64,000 nt of DNA, taken from positions 1,849,501-1,913,500 of the forward strand of contig NZ_CP027666.1 in assembly GCF_003008535.1 (NCBI RefSeq), written 5' to 3'. Positions 54,113 to 61,740 of the stretch are shown piece after piece. Source of the stretch: Ottowia oryzae. GTDB lineage: Bacteria > Pseudomonadota > Gammaproteobacteria > Burkholderiales > Burkholderiaceae_C. The notes below the pieces were generated by a model. That model saw nothing but the letters and a program-made list of their open reading frames with translations, was not told the DNA's origin and searched no databases. Made by a program: the position numbers and the translations under genes. Positions within the stretch are counted from its first letter, which is position 1, and the number at the start of each line of letters is the position of its first letter.

Positions 54113-55333
54113 ATGCGAATGCTTCCAAAACACCTGTCATCTCAACTGTCCAGCGCCGATGTGCCCCAAGAGGGCGTCGATGCCGCGTTGCTTGAACGGC
54201 TGAGCCGCCAGTTCGCGACCAGCGCGAGCGAGCACGATGCCGTCGGCAGCTTCCCGCGCGATAACTTTGATGCGCTGCAGGCGTCAGGCCTCGTTGCGTT
54301 CGTCGCGCCCAAGGCCTATGGCGGAGGCGGTGCCACGCTGGCGCAAGCCCGCGAAGTGATCGCGGCGGTCGCAAAAGGTGAGCCAGCCACGGCACTCATT
54401 CTCGTGATGACCTACTTGCAGCGCCACAGCCTTGGCCATGCGGGAAGCAGGTGGCCACAGCGTTTGCGAGAGCGCGTGGTCCGCGATGCGGTGGGGCACG
54501 GTGCGCTCATCAATGCGTTGCGTGTAGAGCCGGCGCTGGGATCACCGGCGCGAGGCGGATTGCCGGGGACTGTCGCGCGTCGCGACGGCGACCAGTGGTC
54601 TATCTCAGGGCACAAGATCTACACCACCGGCATCGACGGATTGAGTTGGCTGGCCGTGTGGGCGCGCACCGACGAACCAGCCCCTCGAACAGGCTTTTTT
54701 TTGGTGCCACGCGCAGCGCGTGGCCTGCGTGTGATCAAGAGCTGGGACCACCTGGGCCTGCGTGCCTCGGGCAGCCACGAGGTCGTGCTGGAAGACGTGC
54801 GCGTGCCGCTGGATCATGCGGTCGACGTGCGTGCACCGGCCGAATGGGCGCCGCACGCAGGCAGTCAGACCGACGTCGATGCCCACGCGAGCCAGCAGGC
54901 CTGGATGATCGCGCTGCTGGGCACACTGTACGACGCGGTTGCGGGCGCTGCCCGCGACTGGCTGGTGGAGTTCCTGCGCACACGCGCGCCCGCCAGTCTG
55001 GGGGCGCCCTTGGCTACGCTGCCGCGCATCCAGGAGCAGGTGGGTGAGCTGGAGGCGCTTTTGCACACCAACCGAGTGCTGTTGGACGAGTTGGCACGCA
55101 CGACCGATGCTGGTTCGCCGCCAGCGCCCCATGAAAGTGGGCTGATCAAGTATGTCGTGACCAAGCAAGCGATCCAAGCGGTGGAGACCGCCCTGCAACT
55201 GACGGGCAACCACGGGCTGTCGCGACACAACCCGCTCGAGCGGCATTACCGCGACGTGTTGTGCAGCCGCATCCATACGCCGCAGAACGATGCGGTGCTT
55301 TCGGCGGTAGGCCGTCAGGTGCTTCAGTCGTGA
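54113..55333 (+). CDS. Acyl-CoA dehydrogenase-fold flavoprotein (SfnB/DszC- or desulfinase-like)
   Basis: This protein of about 406 residues has the ACAD domain order: an N-terminal helical part (FPRDNFDALQASGLVAFVAPKAYGGGGAT), a middle beta domain (SISGHKIYTTGIDGLSWLAVWARTD, then LRVIKSWDHLGLRASGSHEVVLEDVRVPLD) and a C-terminal helical domain (TALQLTGNHGLSRHNPLERHYRDV). The catalytic Glu of true acyl-CoA dehydrogenases is not evident. Relatives include flavin-dependent sulfur monooxygenases and 3-sulfinopropionyl-CoA desulfinase. Given the dioxygenase next door (4-base overlap), a role in organosulfur oxidation is likely; the exact reaction is open. ATG 54119 is an alternative start. Confidence 0.82.
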   Translation: MRMLPKHLSSQLSSADVPQEGVDAALLERLSRQFATSASEHDAVGSFPRDNFDALQASGLVAFVAPKAYGGGGATLAQAREVIAAVAKGEPATALILVMTYLQRHSLGHAGSRWPQRLRERVVRDAVGHGALINALRVEPALGSPARGGLPGTVARRDGDQWSISGHKIYTTGIDGLSWLAVWARTDEPAPRTGFFLVPRAARGLRVIKSWDHLGLRASGSHEVVLEDVRVPLDHAVDVRAPAEWAPHAGSQTDVDAHASQQAWMIALLGTLYDAVAGAARDWLVEFLRTRAPASLGAPLATLPRIQEQVGELEALLHTNRVLLDELARTTDAGSPPAPHESGLIKYVVTKQAIQAVETALQLTGNHGLSRHNPLERHYRDVLCSRIHTPQNDAVLSAVGRQVLQS

Positions 55334-55947
55334 GCGGCGCGCTGACCCCGCTGCGCGATTTCGTCGTGGCCTTCGGCCGCTTGATCGACACCGCGCCGCA
55401 CGAGGGCGCGGTGCTGCGCGACGGCGGTGCGCTGCTGCGCCAACTGGTCGCGCGCGACGGCTGGCTGCCCGATGCCTTCGCGCGGCCAGACCCTGAGCGC
55501 TACCAGCAGTTCCTGTTGCACGCCGATTCGACCGAGCGTTTCTCGGTGGTGAGCTTCGTCTGGGGGCCCGGCCAGGCCACGCCGGTCCACGACCACACGG
55601 TGTGGGGCCTGATCGGCATGTTGCGTGGCAGCGAGTACAGCCAGCGCTACGTCGAACAGGGTGGCCGGTGGCGCCCGCACGGCCCAGCGCAGCGCTTGCT
55701 GCCGGGCGACGTGGAGGCCGTATCGCCAGCAGTGGGCGACGTGCATCGCGTGCACAACGCGTACGTCGACCGCGTGTCCATCAGCATCCACGTCTATGGC
55801 GCAAACATCGGCGCCGTTGCGCGACACGTTCTTCCCGTCGAGGGCGGCACCAAGCCCTTCGTCTCCGGGTACTCGAATACCGTTTTGCCCAATCTTTGGG
55901 ATCGCAGCGCCGACGTGCGCAAAGTCATTTCAGGAAGCCGTGTATGA
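55330..55947 (+). CDS. Thiol dioxygenase, 3-mercaptopropionate dioxygenase-like (cysteine dioxygenase family)
   Basis: This 205-residue cupin non-haem iron enzyme has iron ligands His87 and His89 (TPVHDHTVWG) and His139 (GDVHRVHN). Gly93 stands where mammalian cysteine dioxygenase has the crosslinking Cys. The YQQFLLHAD segment, with Gln instead of the substrate-binding Arg, is the pattern of bacterial 3-mercaptopropionate dioxygenases. The product would be 3-sulfinopropionate (or cysteine sulfinate). The GTG start overlaps the stop of the flavoprotein gene, and its own stop overlaps the rhodanese start, so three proteins are made together. Confidence 0.9.
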   Translation: MSGALTPLRDFVVAFGRLIDTAPHEGAVLRDGGALLRQLVARDGWLPDAFARPDPERYQQFLLHADSTERFSVVSFVWGPGQATPVHDHTVWGLIGMLRGSEYSQRYVEQGGRWRPHGPAQRLLPGDVEAVSPAVGDVHRVHNAYVDRVSISIHVYGANIGAVARHVLPVEGGTKPFVSGYSNTVLPNLWDRSADVRKVISGSRV

Positions 55948-57629
55948 GTCATCTCGCCTTGGTCGAAGCCCCGCTTGCAGATCCGATCAGTTGGGATGCC
56001 TTCGCCGACACTGTGGGCCCAGGCTGGCCGACGCTCACCGCCGATCAGGTGCGTGCTCATCTTCTCGCGCGCGACGAGATCGCGCTGCTGGACGTTCGCG
56101 AGGAACACCCTTACGCGCAGGCGCACCCGCTTTGGGCTGCCAACCTGCCCCTGTCGCGCATCGAACTTGAAGCGTGGCGCCGTATTCCTCGGCTTGACAC
56201 ACGCATCGTGCTCTTCGGTGATTTCGAGGGTGAGGACCTTGCACCCAAGGCCGCAGCCGTGCTGGCGCGGCAGGGCTACACCCAGGTTAATGTGTTGGCT
56301 GGCGGGCTCGCCGGCTGGCAGGGTGCGGGTGGCGAAGTGTTCCGCGACGTGAATGTGCCCAGCAAAGCCTTTGGCGAGCTGGTCGAGCACGAGCGTGCAA
56401 CGCCTTCGCTGTCTGCCGAACAAGTGAAATCGCTGCTTGACGCGAAAGCCGACGTGGTGGTGCTCGACGCACGCCGCTTCGACGAATACCAGACGATGAA
56501 CATCCCGGGCGGCATCAGCGTGCCGGGCGGAGAGCTGGTGCTGCGCGCCAGGGCCCTCGCGCCCAACCCCGAAACGCGCATCATTGTCAACTGCGCCGGT
56601 CGCACACGCAGCATCATCGGCGCGCAATCGCTGGTCAACGCGTCACTGCCTAATCCCATCGCCGCGCTGCGCAACGGCACCATAGGCTGGCTGTTGGCGG
56701 GGCAGGCACTGGAACACGGCGCCGACCGCGCCGCCACCGCACGGGCTGCGCCCGAACAGCAAGCGCTGGCGCGCGAAGGGGCTGGCGCGGTGGCTGAGCG
56801 CGCGGGTGTGCAACGCATCGGACGGGCGGCGGTGGACGCACTGGCCGAAGGTGGTGCGCGCACGGTCTACCGATTCGATGTGCGCACGCCAGAGGAATAC
56901 GCCGCAGGGCACCTCCCCGGCTTCGCCAGCGCTCCGGGCGGCCAGTTGGTGCAGGAAACAGACCATCACGCCCCGGTGCGCGGCGCCCGGATCGTTTTGG
57001 CCGATGACGATGGTGTGCGCGCCCACATGGCCGCGTCCTGGCTGGCGCAGATGGGGTGGGACGCCTATGTCGTGGCCGACGCCCAAGCAGTGGATTTCAC
57101 CGAGAGAGCAAGCCCGCACCCGCCTTACCCGCCGCACCGTCACGCTATTGAGCGTGTTCCGCCTGCAGCGCTGGCAGCGCTGCTGCGCTCAGGCGACGCA
57201 GTGGTGATCGACGTGGGGGCCAGCGCCAACTATGTCAAGCGCCACATCCCCGGCGCCTGGTTCGCCGTGCGCGCTCAGTTGTCCCAGGTGCTGGCCCGCC
57301 TGCCCAAGGCGGGCCGATATGTGCTGACCTGCGGCACCGCGCTGTTGGCACGCTACGCGGCCGACGATGTGCGCGACTGGCTGGACGCCCGGGGCCAGCA
57401 GCAAGCGGAAGTGCAGGTGCTCGATGGTGGCAACACGGGGTGGTTTGCGCTGGGGTTGCCGGCCGAAGCGGGTGAGACGCACCTGGCCACCCCGCGCACT
57501 GACCGCTATCAACGGCCGTACGAGGGAACGGGGGCACCGCGCGATGCGATGCAGGCCTACCTTGATTGGGAATACGGTCTGGTCGCGCAACTGGCGCGCG
57601 ACGGAACTCACCACTTTCACGTGGTGTGA
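55944..57629 (+). CDS. Four-domain rhodanese sulfurtransferase
   Basis: This 561-residue soluble protein has four rhodanese domains: about 30-135, 155-260, 290-385 and 405-500. Domains 2 and 4 keep the catalytic Cys (Cys217 in IIVNCAGRTRS, Cys463 in YVLTCGTALLARYA). Domains 1 and 3 have lost it (IVLFGDFEGED and IVLADDDGVRA). Active rhodaneses move sulfane sulfur to thiols or cyanide. Its position after a thiol dioxygenase suggests it handles sulfur released or persulfides formed during organosulfur breakdown. The first domain begins late; no signal peptide is present. The last gene of the unit. Confidence 0.92.
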   Translation: MSHLALVEAPLADPISWDAFADTVGPGWPTLTADQVRAHLLARDEIALLDVREEHPYAQAHPLWAANLPLSRIELEAWRRIPRLDTRIVLFGDFEGEDLAPKAAAVLARQGYTQVNVLAGGLAGWQGAGGEVFRDVNVPSKAFGELVEHERATPSLSAEQVKSLLDAKADVVVLDARRFDEYQTMNIPGGISVPGGELVLRARALAPNPETRIIVNCAGRTRSIIGAQSLVNASLPNPIAALRNGTIGWLLAGQALEHGADRAATARAAPEQQALAREGAGAVAERAGVQRIGRAAVDALAEGGARTVYRFDVRTPEEYAAGHLPGFASAPGGQLVQETDHHAPVRGARIVLADDDGVRAHMAASWLAQMGWDAYVVADAQAVDFTERASPHPPYPPHRHAIERVPPAALAALLRSGDAVVIDVGASANYVKRHIPGAWFAVRAQLSQVLARLPKAGRYVLTCGTALLARYAADDVRDWLDARGQQQAEVQVLDGGNTGWFALGLPAEAGETHLATPRTDRYQRPYEGTGAPRDAMQAYLDWEYGLVAQLARDGTHHFHVV

Positions 57630-57638
57630 GTATTGCTG

Positions 57639-57690
57639 CACTATTGGTAGCTGATCGCGCCCTATCAGCCTGCGCTTGGGCCGGATTTCT
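57639..57690 (+). repeat. Dispersed two-hairpin repeat, copy I (diverged)
   Basis: CACTATTGGTAGCTGATCGC is followed by CTGCGCTTGGGCCGGATTT. It matches the head and tail of the family at lower identity and lies just after the rhodanese gene. The rest of the 426-bp gap before tig contains TAAAAT (57917-57922), a possible -10 box, and no gene. Confidence 0.5.
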
Positions 57691-58055
57691 GATCATAGAG
57701 CGCGGCGATAGCGGCCGGGCCGCCGCGTAGGCGCCTGCCGCCCGACAAACCCGATTGCTGCCTGGCCTGACGCTGGGTAAATCGATTGCGTCGAACGCTG
57801 AGTGTCGCACCCCGCCGCGGTAACAAGGGGCTTCACGCAGCGCCCGCCGCTGTACGACTTCCAGGCGCCCGTGCCGCCGCGCAAGCGCCACGCAGAGCTC
57901 ACTCTCTCCAGCCCGCTAAAATACCCGGTTTTGCCGCGCGCCCCGGTGCCGGCAAATCAACCCGAATGAATTCCCGCGCAGGGAGCGTGGCCCGGCTGAC
58001 AGCCGCGGCGGCGCGTCCTGCGCACCGCAACTTCAACCCTTGAGAGAAACACACC

Positions 58056-59369
58056 ATGGCCGTGAACGTGGAAACCCTTGACAAGCTGGAGCGCAAGATG
58101 ACGCTCTCCCTGCCCGTGGACGTGATCCAGAACGAGGTGGAAGCGCGCCTGCGCAAGCTGTCGCGCACCGTCAAGATGGACGGTTTTCGTCCCGGCAAGG
58201 TGCCGATGGGTGTCGTGGCCCAGCGCTACGGCTATTCGGTGCAGTACGAGGTGATGAACGACAAGGTCGGCGAAGCGTTCTACAACGCCGCCAACGAAGC
58301 CAAGCTGCGCGTGGCCGGTCAGCCTTCGATCTCTGAAAAAGAAGGCGCGCCCGAAGGCCAGATGACCTTCGACGCCGTGTTCGAGGTGTTCCCCGAAGTC
58401 AAGCTGGGCGACCTGTCTGCCGCCGAGGTGGAAAAAGTCTCGGTGGACGTGGGCGACGACGCCATCGACCGCACGCTGGACATCCTGCGCAAGCAGCGCC
58501 GCAGCTTTGCCCAGCGCGCCCAGGGCACGCCCGCCGAAGACGGCGACCGCGTGACGGTGGACTTTGCCGGCAAGATCGACGGCGAGCCCTTTGAAGGCGG
58601 CAAGGCCGAAGACTTCCAGTTCGTCATTGCCGAAGGCCAGATGCTCAAGGAATTCGAAGACGCCGTGCGTGGCATGAAAGTCGGCGAATCCAAGACCTTC
58701 CCGCTGGCTTTCCCGGCCGACTACCACGGCGCCGAAGTGGCCGGCAAAACCGCCGACTTCCTGGTCACCGTCAAGAAGATCGAAGCCGCGCACCTGCCCG
58801 AAGTGAACGAGCAGCTGGCCAAGTCGCTGGGCGTGGCCGAAGGCACCGTCGAAGCGCTGCGCGCCGACATCCGCAAGAACCTTGAGCGCGAAGTGAATTT
58901 CCGCGTCAACCAGCGCAACAAGCAAGCCGTGATGCAGGCGCTGGTGAACGGCGCCGAGCTGGACGTGCCCAACGCGCTGGTCAAGAACGAAGTGGCCCGC
59001 ATGATCGAAACCGCCCGCGCCGACCTGAAGTCGCGCGGCATCAAGGACGTGGAAAAGCTGCCCATTCCTGAAGACACCTTCATCCCCGAAGCCGAGCGCC
59101 GCGTGCGCACCGGCCTGGTGGTGGCCGAGCTGGTCAACAAGAACGCGCTGCAAGCCACGCCCGAGCAGGTCAAGACCCAGGTCGAAACCATGGCCGCCAG
59201 CTATGAGCGCCCGGAAGAGGTGGTGCGCTACTACTTCGCCGACGGCAACCGCCTGGCCGAAGTGCAGGCCATCGCCACCGAGAACAACGTGGCCGACTTC
59301 GTGCTGGGCAAGGCCAAGGTCACCGACAAGAAGCTCGCGTTCGACGAGCTGATGGGCCAACAGGCCTGA
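58056..59369 (+). CDS. tig: Trigger factor
   Basis: This 437-residue ribosome-bound chaperone and prolyl isomerase folds nascent chains. The N-terminal ribosome-binding domain contains GFRPGKVPMGVVAQRYG (the GFRxGxxP signature). The FKBP-type PPIase domain (about 160-245) contains DRVTVDFAGKIDGEPFEGGKAEDF and FPADYHGAEVAGKTADFLVTV, and the C-terminal helical chaperone domain ends LAFDELMGQQA. GAGAGAAAC lies before the ATG. It heads the classical tig-clpP-clpX-lon arrangement. Confidence 0.98.
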   Translation: MAVNVETLDKLERKMTLSLPVDVIQNEVEARLRKLSRTVKMDGFRPGKVPMGVVAQRYGYSVQYEVMNDKVGEAFYNAANEAKLRVAGQPSISEKEGAPEGQMTFDAVFEVFPEVKLGDLSAAEVEKVSVDVGDDAIDRTLDILRKQRRSFAQRAQGTPAEDGDRVTVDFAGKIDGEPFEGGKAEDFQFVIAEGQMLKEFEDAVRGMKVGESKTFPLAFPADYHGAEVAGKTADFLVTVKKIEAAHLPEVNEQLAKSLGVAEGTVEALRADIRKNLEREVNFRVNQRNKQAVMQALVNGAELDVPNALVKNEVARMIETARADLKSRGIKDVEKLPIPEDTFIPEAERRVRTGLVVAELVNKNALQATPEQVKTQVETMAASYERPEEVVRYYFADGNRLAEVQAIATENNVADFVLGKAKVTDKKLAFDELMGQQA

Positions 59370-59376
59370 GCCTACT

Positions 59377-59428
59377 TCGATTTTGATAGCTGCTTGCGCT
59401 TGCTGTGCCTGCGCTAGAGGCTGAAATC
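59377..59428 (+). repeat. Dispersed two-hairpin repeat, copy G
   Basis: CGATTTTGATAGCTGCTTGC is followed by GCTTGCTGTGCCTGCGCTAGAGGCTGAAAT. It occupies the first part of the tig-clpP gap and is one of the best matches to the family. Confidence 0.7.
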
Positions 59429-59463
59429 GTTGTTGATCTGGGGCGGCTGGACTGGCCCCTGCC

Positions 59464-59505
59464 ATGGGGCTTGGAATCTGCGGGTTCCAGCCCCATTTGC
59501 TTTTG
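59464..59505 (+). terminator. Hairpin terminator or attenuator between tig and clpP
   Basis: ATGGGGCT-(T)-GGAA pairs with TTCC-AGCCCCAT (59464-59496), twelve pairs with one bulged base and an 8-base loop, followed by TTGCTTTT. It should end most tig transcripts, so clpP probably has its own promoter or is attenuated. Confidence 0.7.
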
Positions 59506-59526
59506 CAGACGCAACTTGGAGTTTTT

Positions 59527-60138
59527 ATGAGCCAGTACGACACCCCGACCAACCTCGGCCTCGTCCCCATGGTGATCGAGCAGTCGGGCCGCGGCGAACG
59601 TTCCTACGACATCTATTCGCGCCTGCTGCGCGAACGCGTGGTCTTCCTCGTGGGCGAAGTCAACGACCAGACGGCCAACCTGGTGGTGGCGCAGCTGCTG
59701 TTCCTTGAGAGCGAAAACCCCGACAAGGACATTTCGCTGTACATCAACTCGCCCGGCGGCAGCGTGACGGCCGGCATGTCGATCTACGACACCATGCAGT
59801 TCATCAAGCCCGATGTGTCCACCATGTGCCTGGGCTTTGCCGCCAGCATGGGCGCGTTCTTGCTGGCTGCGGGCGCCAAAGGCAAACGCTACAGCCTGCC
59901 CAACAGCAAGATCATGATCCACCAAGTGCTGGGCGGCGCACGCGGCCAGGCGACCGACATCGAGATCCATGCGCGCGACATCCTGCGCACCAAGGACCAG
60001 ATGAACCGCATCCTGGCTGAGCGCACCGGCCAGCCGCTGGAAAAAGTGCAGCGCGATACCGAGCGCGACTATTTCATGACCGCCGACGAAGCCAAGGATT
60101 ACGGCATCGTCGACCAAGTCATCGCCAACCGCCCCTGA
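59527..60138 (+). CDS. clpP: ATP-dependent Clp protease proteolytic subunit
   Basis: This 203-residue serine protease assembles into two heptameric rings and degrades substrates delivered by ClpX. The catalytic Ser lies in GFAASMGAFLLAAG, the His in NSKIMIHQVLGGARGQATDI and the Asp in the following helix region (ERDYFMTADEAKDYGIVD). LYINSPGGSV forms the substrate groove. GGAG precedes ATG 59527, which removes a non-conserved upstream extension. clpX follows after 128 bp with a terminator-like hairpin between them. Confidence 0.98.
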   Translation: MSQYDTPTNLGLVPMVIEQSGRGERSYDIYSRLLRERVVFLVGEVNDQTANLVVAQLLFLESENPDKDISLYINSPGGSVTAGMSIYDTMQFIKPDVSTMCLGFAASMGAFLLAAGAKGKRYSLPNSKIMIHQVLGGARGQATDIEIHARDILRTKDQMNRILAERTGQPLEKVQRDTERDYFMTADEAKDYGIVDQVIANRP

Positions 60139-60181
60139 CGGAGGCCGAGCGGGCTGCAATGCCCGCTTAAATCCGCCTGAC

Positions 60182-60214
60182 CCCCGTGGCCCGATGGCAA
60201 CGGGGTTTTATTTT
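60182..60214 (+). terminator. Hairpin with T run between clpP and clpX
   Basis: CCCCGT-G-GCC-CGAT-GGC-A-ACGGGG (60182-60205) has nine base pairs with a G/A mismatch, followed by TTTTATTTT. It likely terminates or attenuates the clpP transcript. An earlier AGCGGGC/GCCCGCT hairpin precedes it in the same gap. Confidence 0.75.
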
Positions 60215-60266
60215 GGTGCGCCTGATTTGGTTATCATGCGCCGATTCTTCACTGAACTGTCATTCA

Positions 60267-61532
60267 ATGGCCGATAAAAAAGGCTCTTCTGGCGAGAAGT
60301 CGCTCTACTGCTCCTTCTGCGGCAAGAGCCAGCACGAAGTCAAGAAACTGATTGCCGGCCCGTCGGTGTTCATCTGCGACGAATGCATCGACCTGTGCAA
60401 CGACATAATCCGCGAGGAAGTGCCCGCGGATGCACCCGAGGGTGAGGCCCGCAGCGACCTGCCCACGCCGTCCGACATCAAGCACAACCTCGACAACTAT
60501 GTGATTGGCCAGGAAAAGGCCAAGCGCACTCTGGCTGTGGCGGTGTACAACCACTACAAGCGGCTCAAGCACAAGGAAGACGCCAAGGGCGGCGACGTCG
60601 AGCTGGCCAAGAGCAACATCCTGCTGATCGGCCCCACGGGCTCTGGCAAGACGTTGCTGGCGCAGACGCTGGCACGCCAGCTGGACGTGCCCTTCGTCAT
60701 GGCCGACGCCACCACGCTGACCGAGGCTGGCTACGTGGGCGAGGACGTCGAGAACATCATCAGCAAGCTGCTGCAAAGCTGTAACTACGACGTCGAGCGC
60801 GCCCAGCGCGGCATCGTCTACATCGACGAGATCGACAAAATCAGCCGCAAGGCCGACAACCCCAGCATCACGCGCGACGTGTCGGGCGAAGGCGTGCAGC
60901 AAGCGCTGCTCAAGCTGATCGAAGGCACCATGGCCAGCATTCCGCCGCAGGGCGGGCGCAAGCACCCGAACCAGGACTTCCTGCAGATCGACACGACCAA
61001 CATCCTGTTCATCTGCGGCGGCGCGTTCGCGGGGCTGGAGAAGGTGATCGAGGCGCGCACCGAAACCTCGGGCATTGGCTTTGGCGCCACCGTGCGCAGC
61101 AAGCAGCAGCGCTCGATCAGCGAGGCCTTCCAGGAAGTGGAGCCAGAAGACCTGATCAAGTTCGGCATCATCCCCGAGCTGGTGGGCCGCATGCCCGTGG
61201 TCGCCACGCTGGCCGAGCTGACCGAAGACGCGCTGGTGCAGATCCTGACCGAGCCGAAGAACGCGCTGGTCAAGCAGTTTGCCCGCTTGCTGAACATGGA
61301 AGGCGTCGAGCTGGAAATTCGCCCGTCCGCGCTCAAGGCCATCGCCCGCAAGGCGCTGGCGCGCAAGACCGGCGCGCGCGGGCTCCGCTCGATTCTGGAA
61401 CAGGCGCTGATCGACACGATGTTCGAGCTGCCCCACACGGCCAACGTCGAAAAGGTGGTGGTCGACGAGAACACCATCGAAGAAAACCAGCCGCCGCTGC
61501 TGGTTTACCGCGAGTCGGCCAAGAAGGCCTGA
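60267..61532 (+). CDS. clpX: ATP-dependent Clp protease ATP-binding subunit ClpX
   Basis: This 421-residue AAA+ unfoldase feeds ClpP. The N-terminal zinc-binding domain has Cys pairs in YCSFCGKSQHEVKKL and FICDECIDLCNDII. The AAA+ core has Walker A IGPTGSGKTLLAQTLA, Walker B IVYIDEIDKISRK and a pore loop in AGYVGEDVENI. The IGF loop for ClpP docking reads ETSGIGFGATV. A sensor-2 arm RKTGARGLRSILE follows. The ATG at 60267 begins the conserved domain; the upstream in-frame stretch is not conserved. lon follows after 208 bp. Confidence 0.98.
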   Translation: MADKKGSSGEKSLYCSFCGKSQHEVKKLIAGPSVFICDECIDLCNDIIREEVPADAPEGEARSDLPTPSDIKHNLDNYVIGQEKAKRTLAVAVYNHYKRLKHKEDAKGGDVELAKSNILLIGPTGSGKTLLAQTLARQLDVPFVMADATTLTEAGYVGEDVENIISKLLQSCNYDVERAQRGIVYIDEIDKISRKADNPSITRDVSGEGVQQALLKLIEGTMASIPPQGGRKHPNQDFLQIDTTNILFICGGAFAGLEKVIEARTETSGIGFGATVRSKQQRSISEAFQEVEPEDLIKFGIIPELVGRMPVVATLAELTEDALVQILTEPKNALVKQFARLLNMEGVELEIRPSALKAIARKALARKTGARGLRSILEQALIDTMFELPHTANVEKVVVDENTIEENQPPLLVYRESAKKA

Positions 61533-61599
61533 GTGGGCTGTTGGCCAGCGAGGCCAATGGACAAATCGGCCTTTGACGCAGGCGCCACTTGCGCTGGAC

Positions 61600-61632
61600 G
61601 CTATTTTTTAGATAGCATATTTCGCGGCTTAA
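61600..61632 (+). repeat. Dispersed repeat, copy H (head hairpin)
   Basis: GCTATTTTTTAGATAGC forms the head hairpin of the family in the clpX-lon gap, followed by ATATTTCGCGGCTTAAC. A second, unrelated 11-bp perfect hairpin (CAAGGCGCGCC, 61641-61651, with 61665-61675) follows and has no T run. Confidence 0.45.
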
Positions 61633-61684
61633 CCTCTTTGCAAGGCGCGCCATGTCTCTGACGGGGCGCGCCTTGTGGCGCTGG

Positions 61685-61712
61685 GTTGAAAATGGCGCCT
61701 GAGCAGCCATTT
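61685..61712 (+). promoter_or_regulatory. Candidate heat-shock (sigma-32) promoter of lon
   Basis: GTTGAAA (61685-61691), a 14-base spacer and GCCATTT (61706-61712) match the sigma-32 pattern CTTGAAA-N(11-16)-CCCATnT at most positions. The predicted start lies about 20 bases before lon. lon is a heat-shock gene in many proteobacteria. Confidence 0.5.
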
Positions 61713-61740
61713 ACTGGCGAATCACCCGAAGGAACATTGC

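Noticed and set aside
53784..54203. 139-codon frame in the divergent gap of the organosulfur cluster
   Set aside because: No domain and overlaps the start of the ACAD-like gene in another frame.
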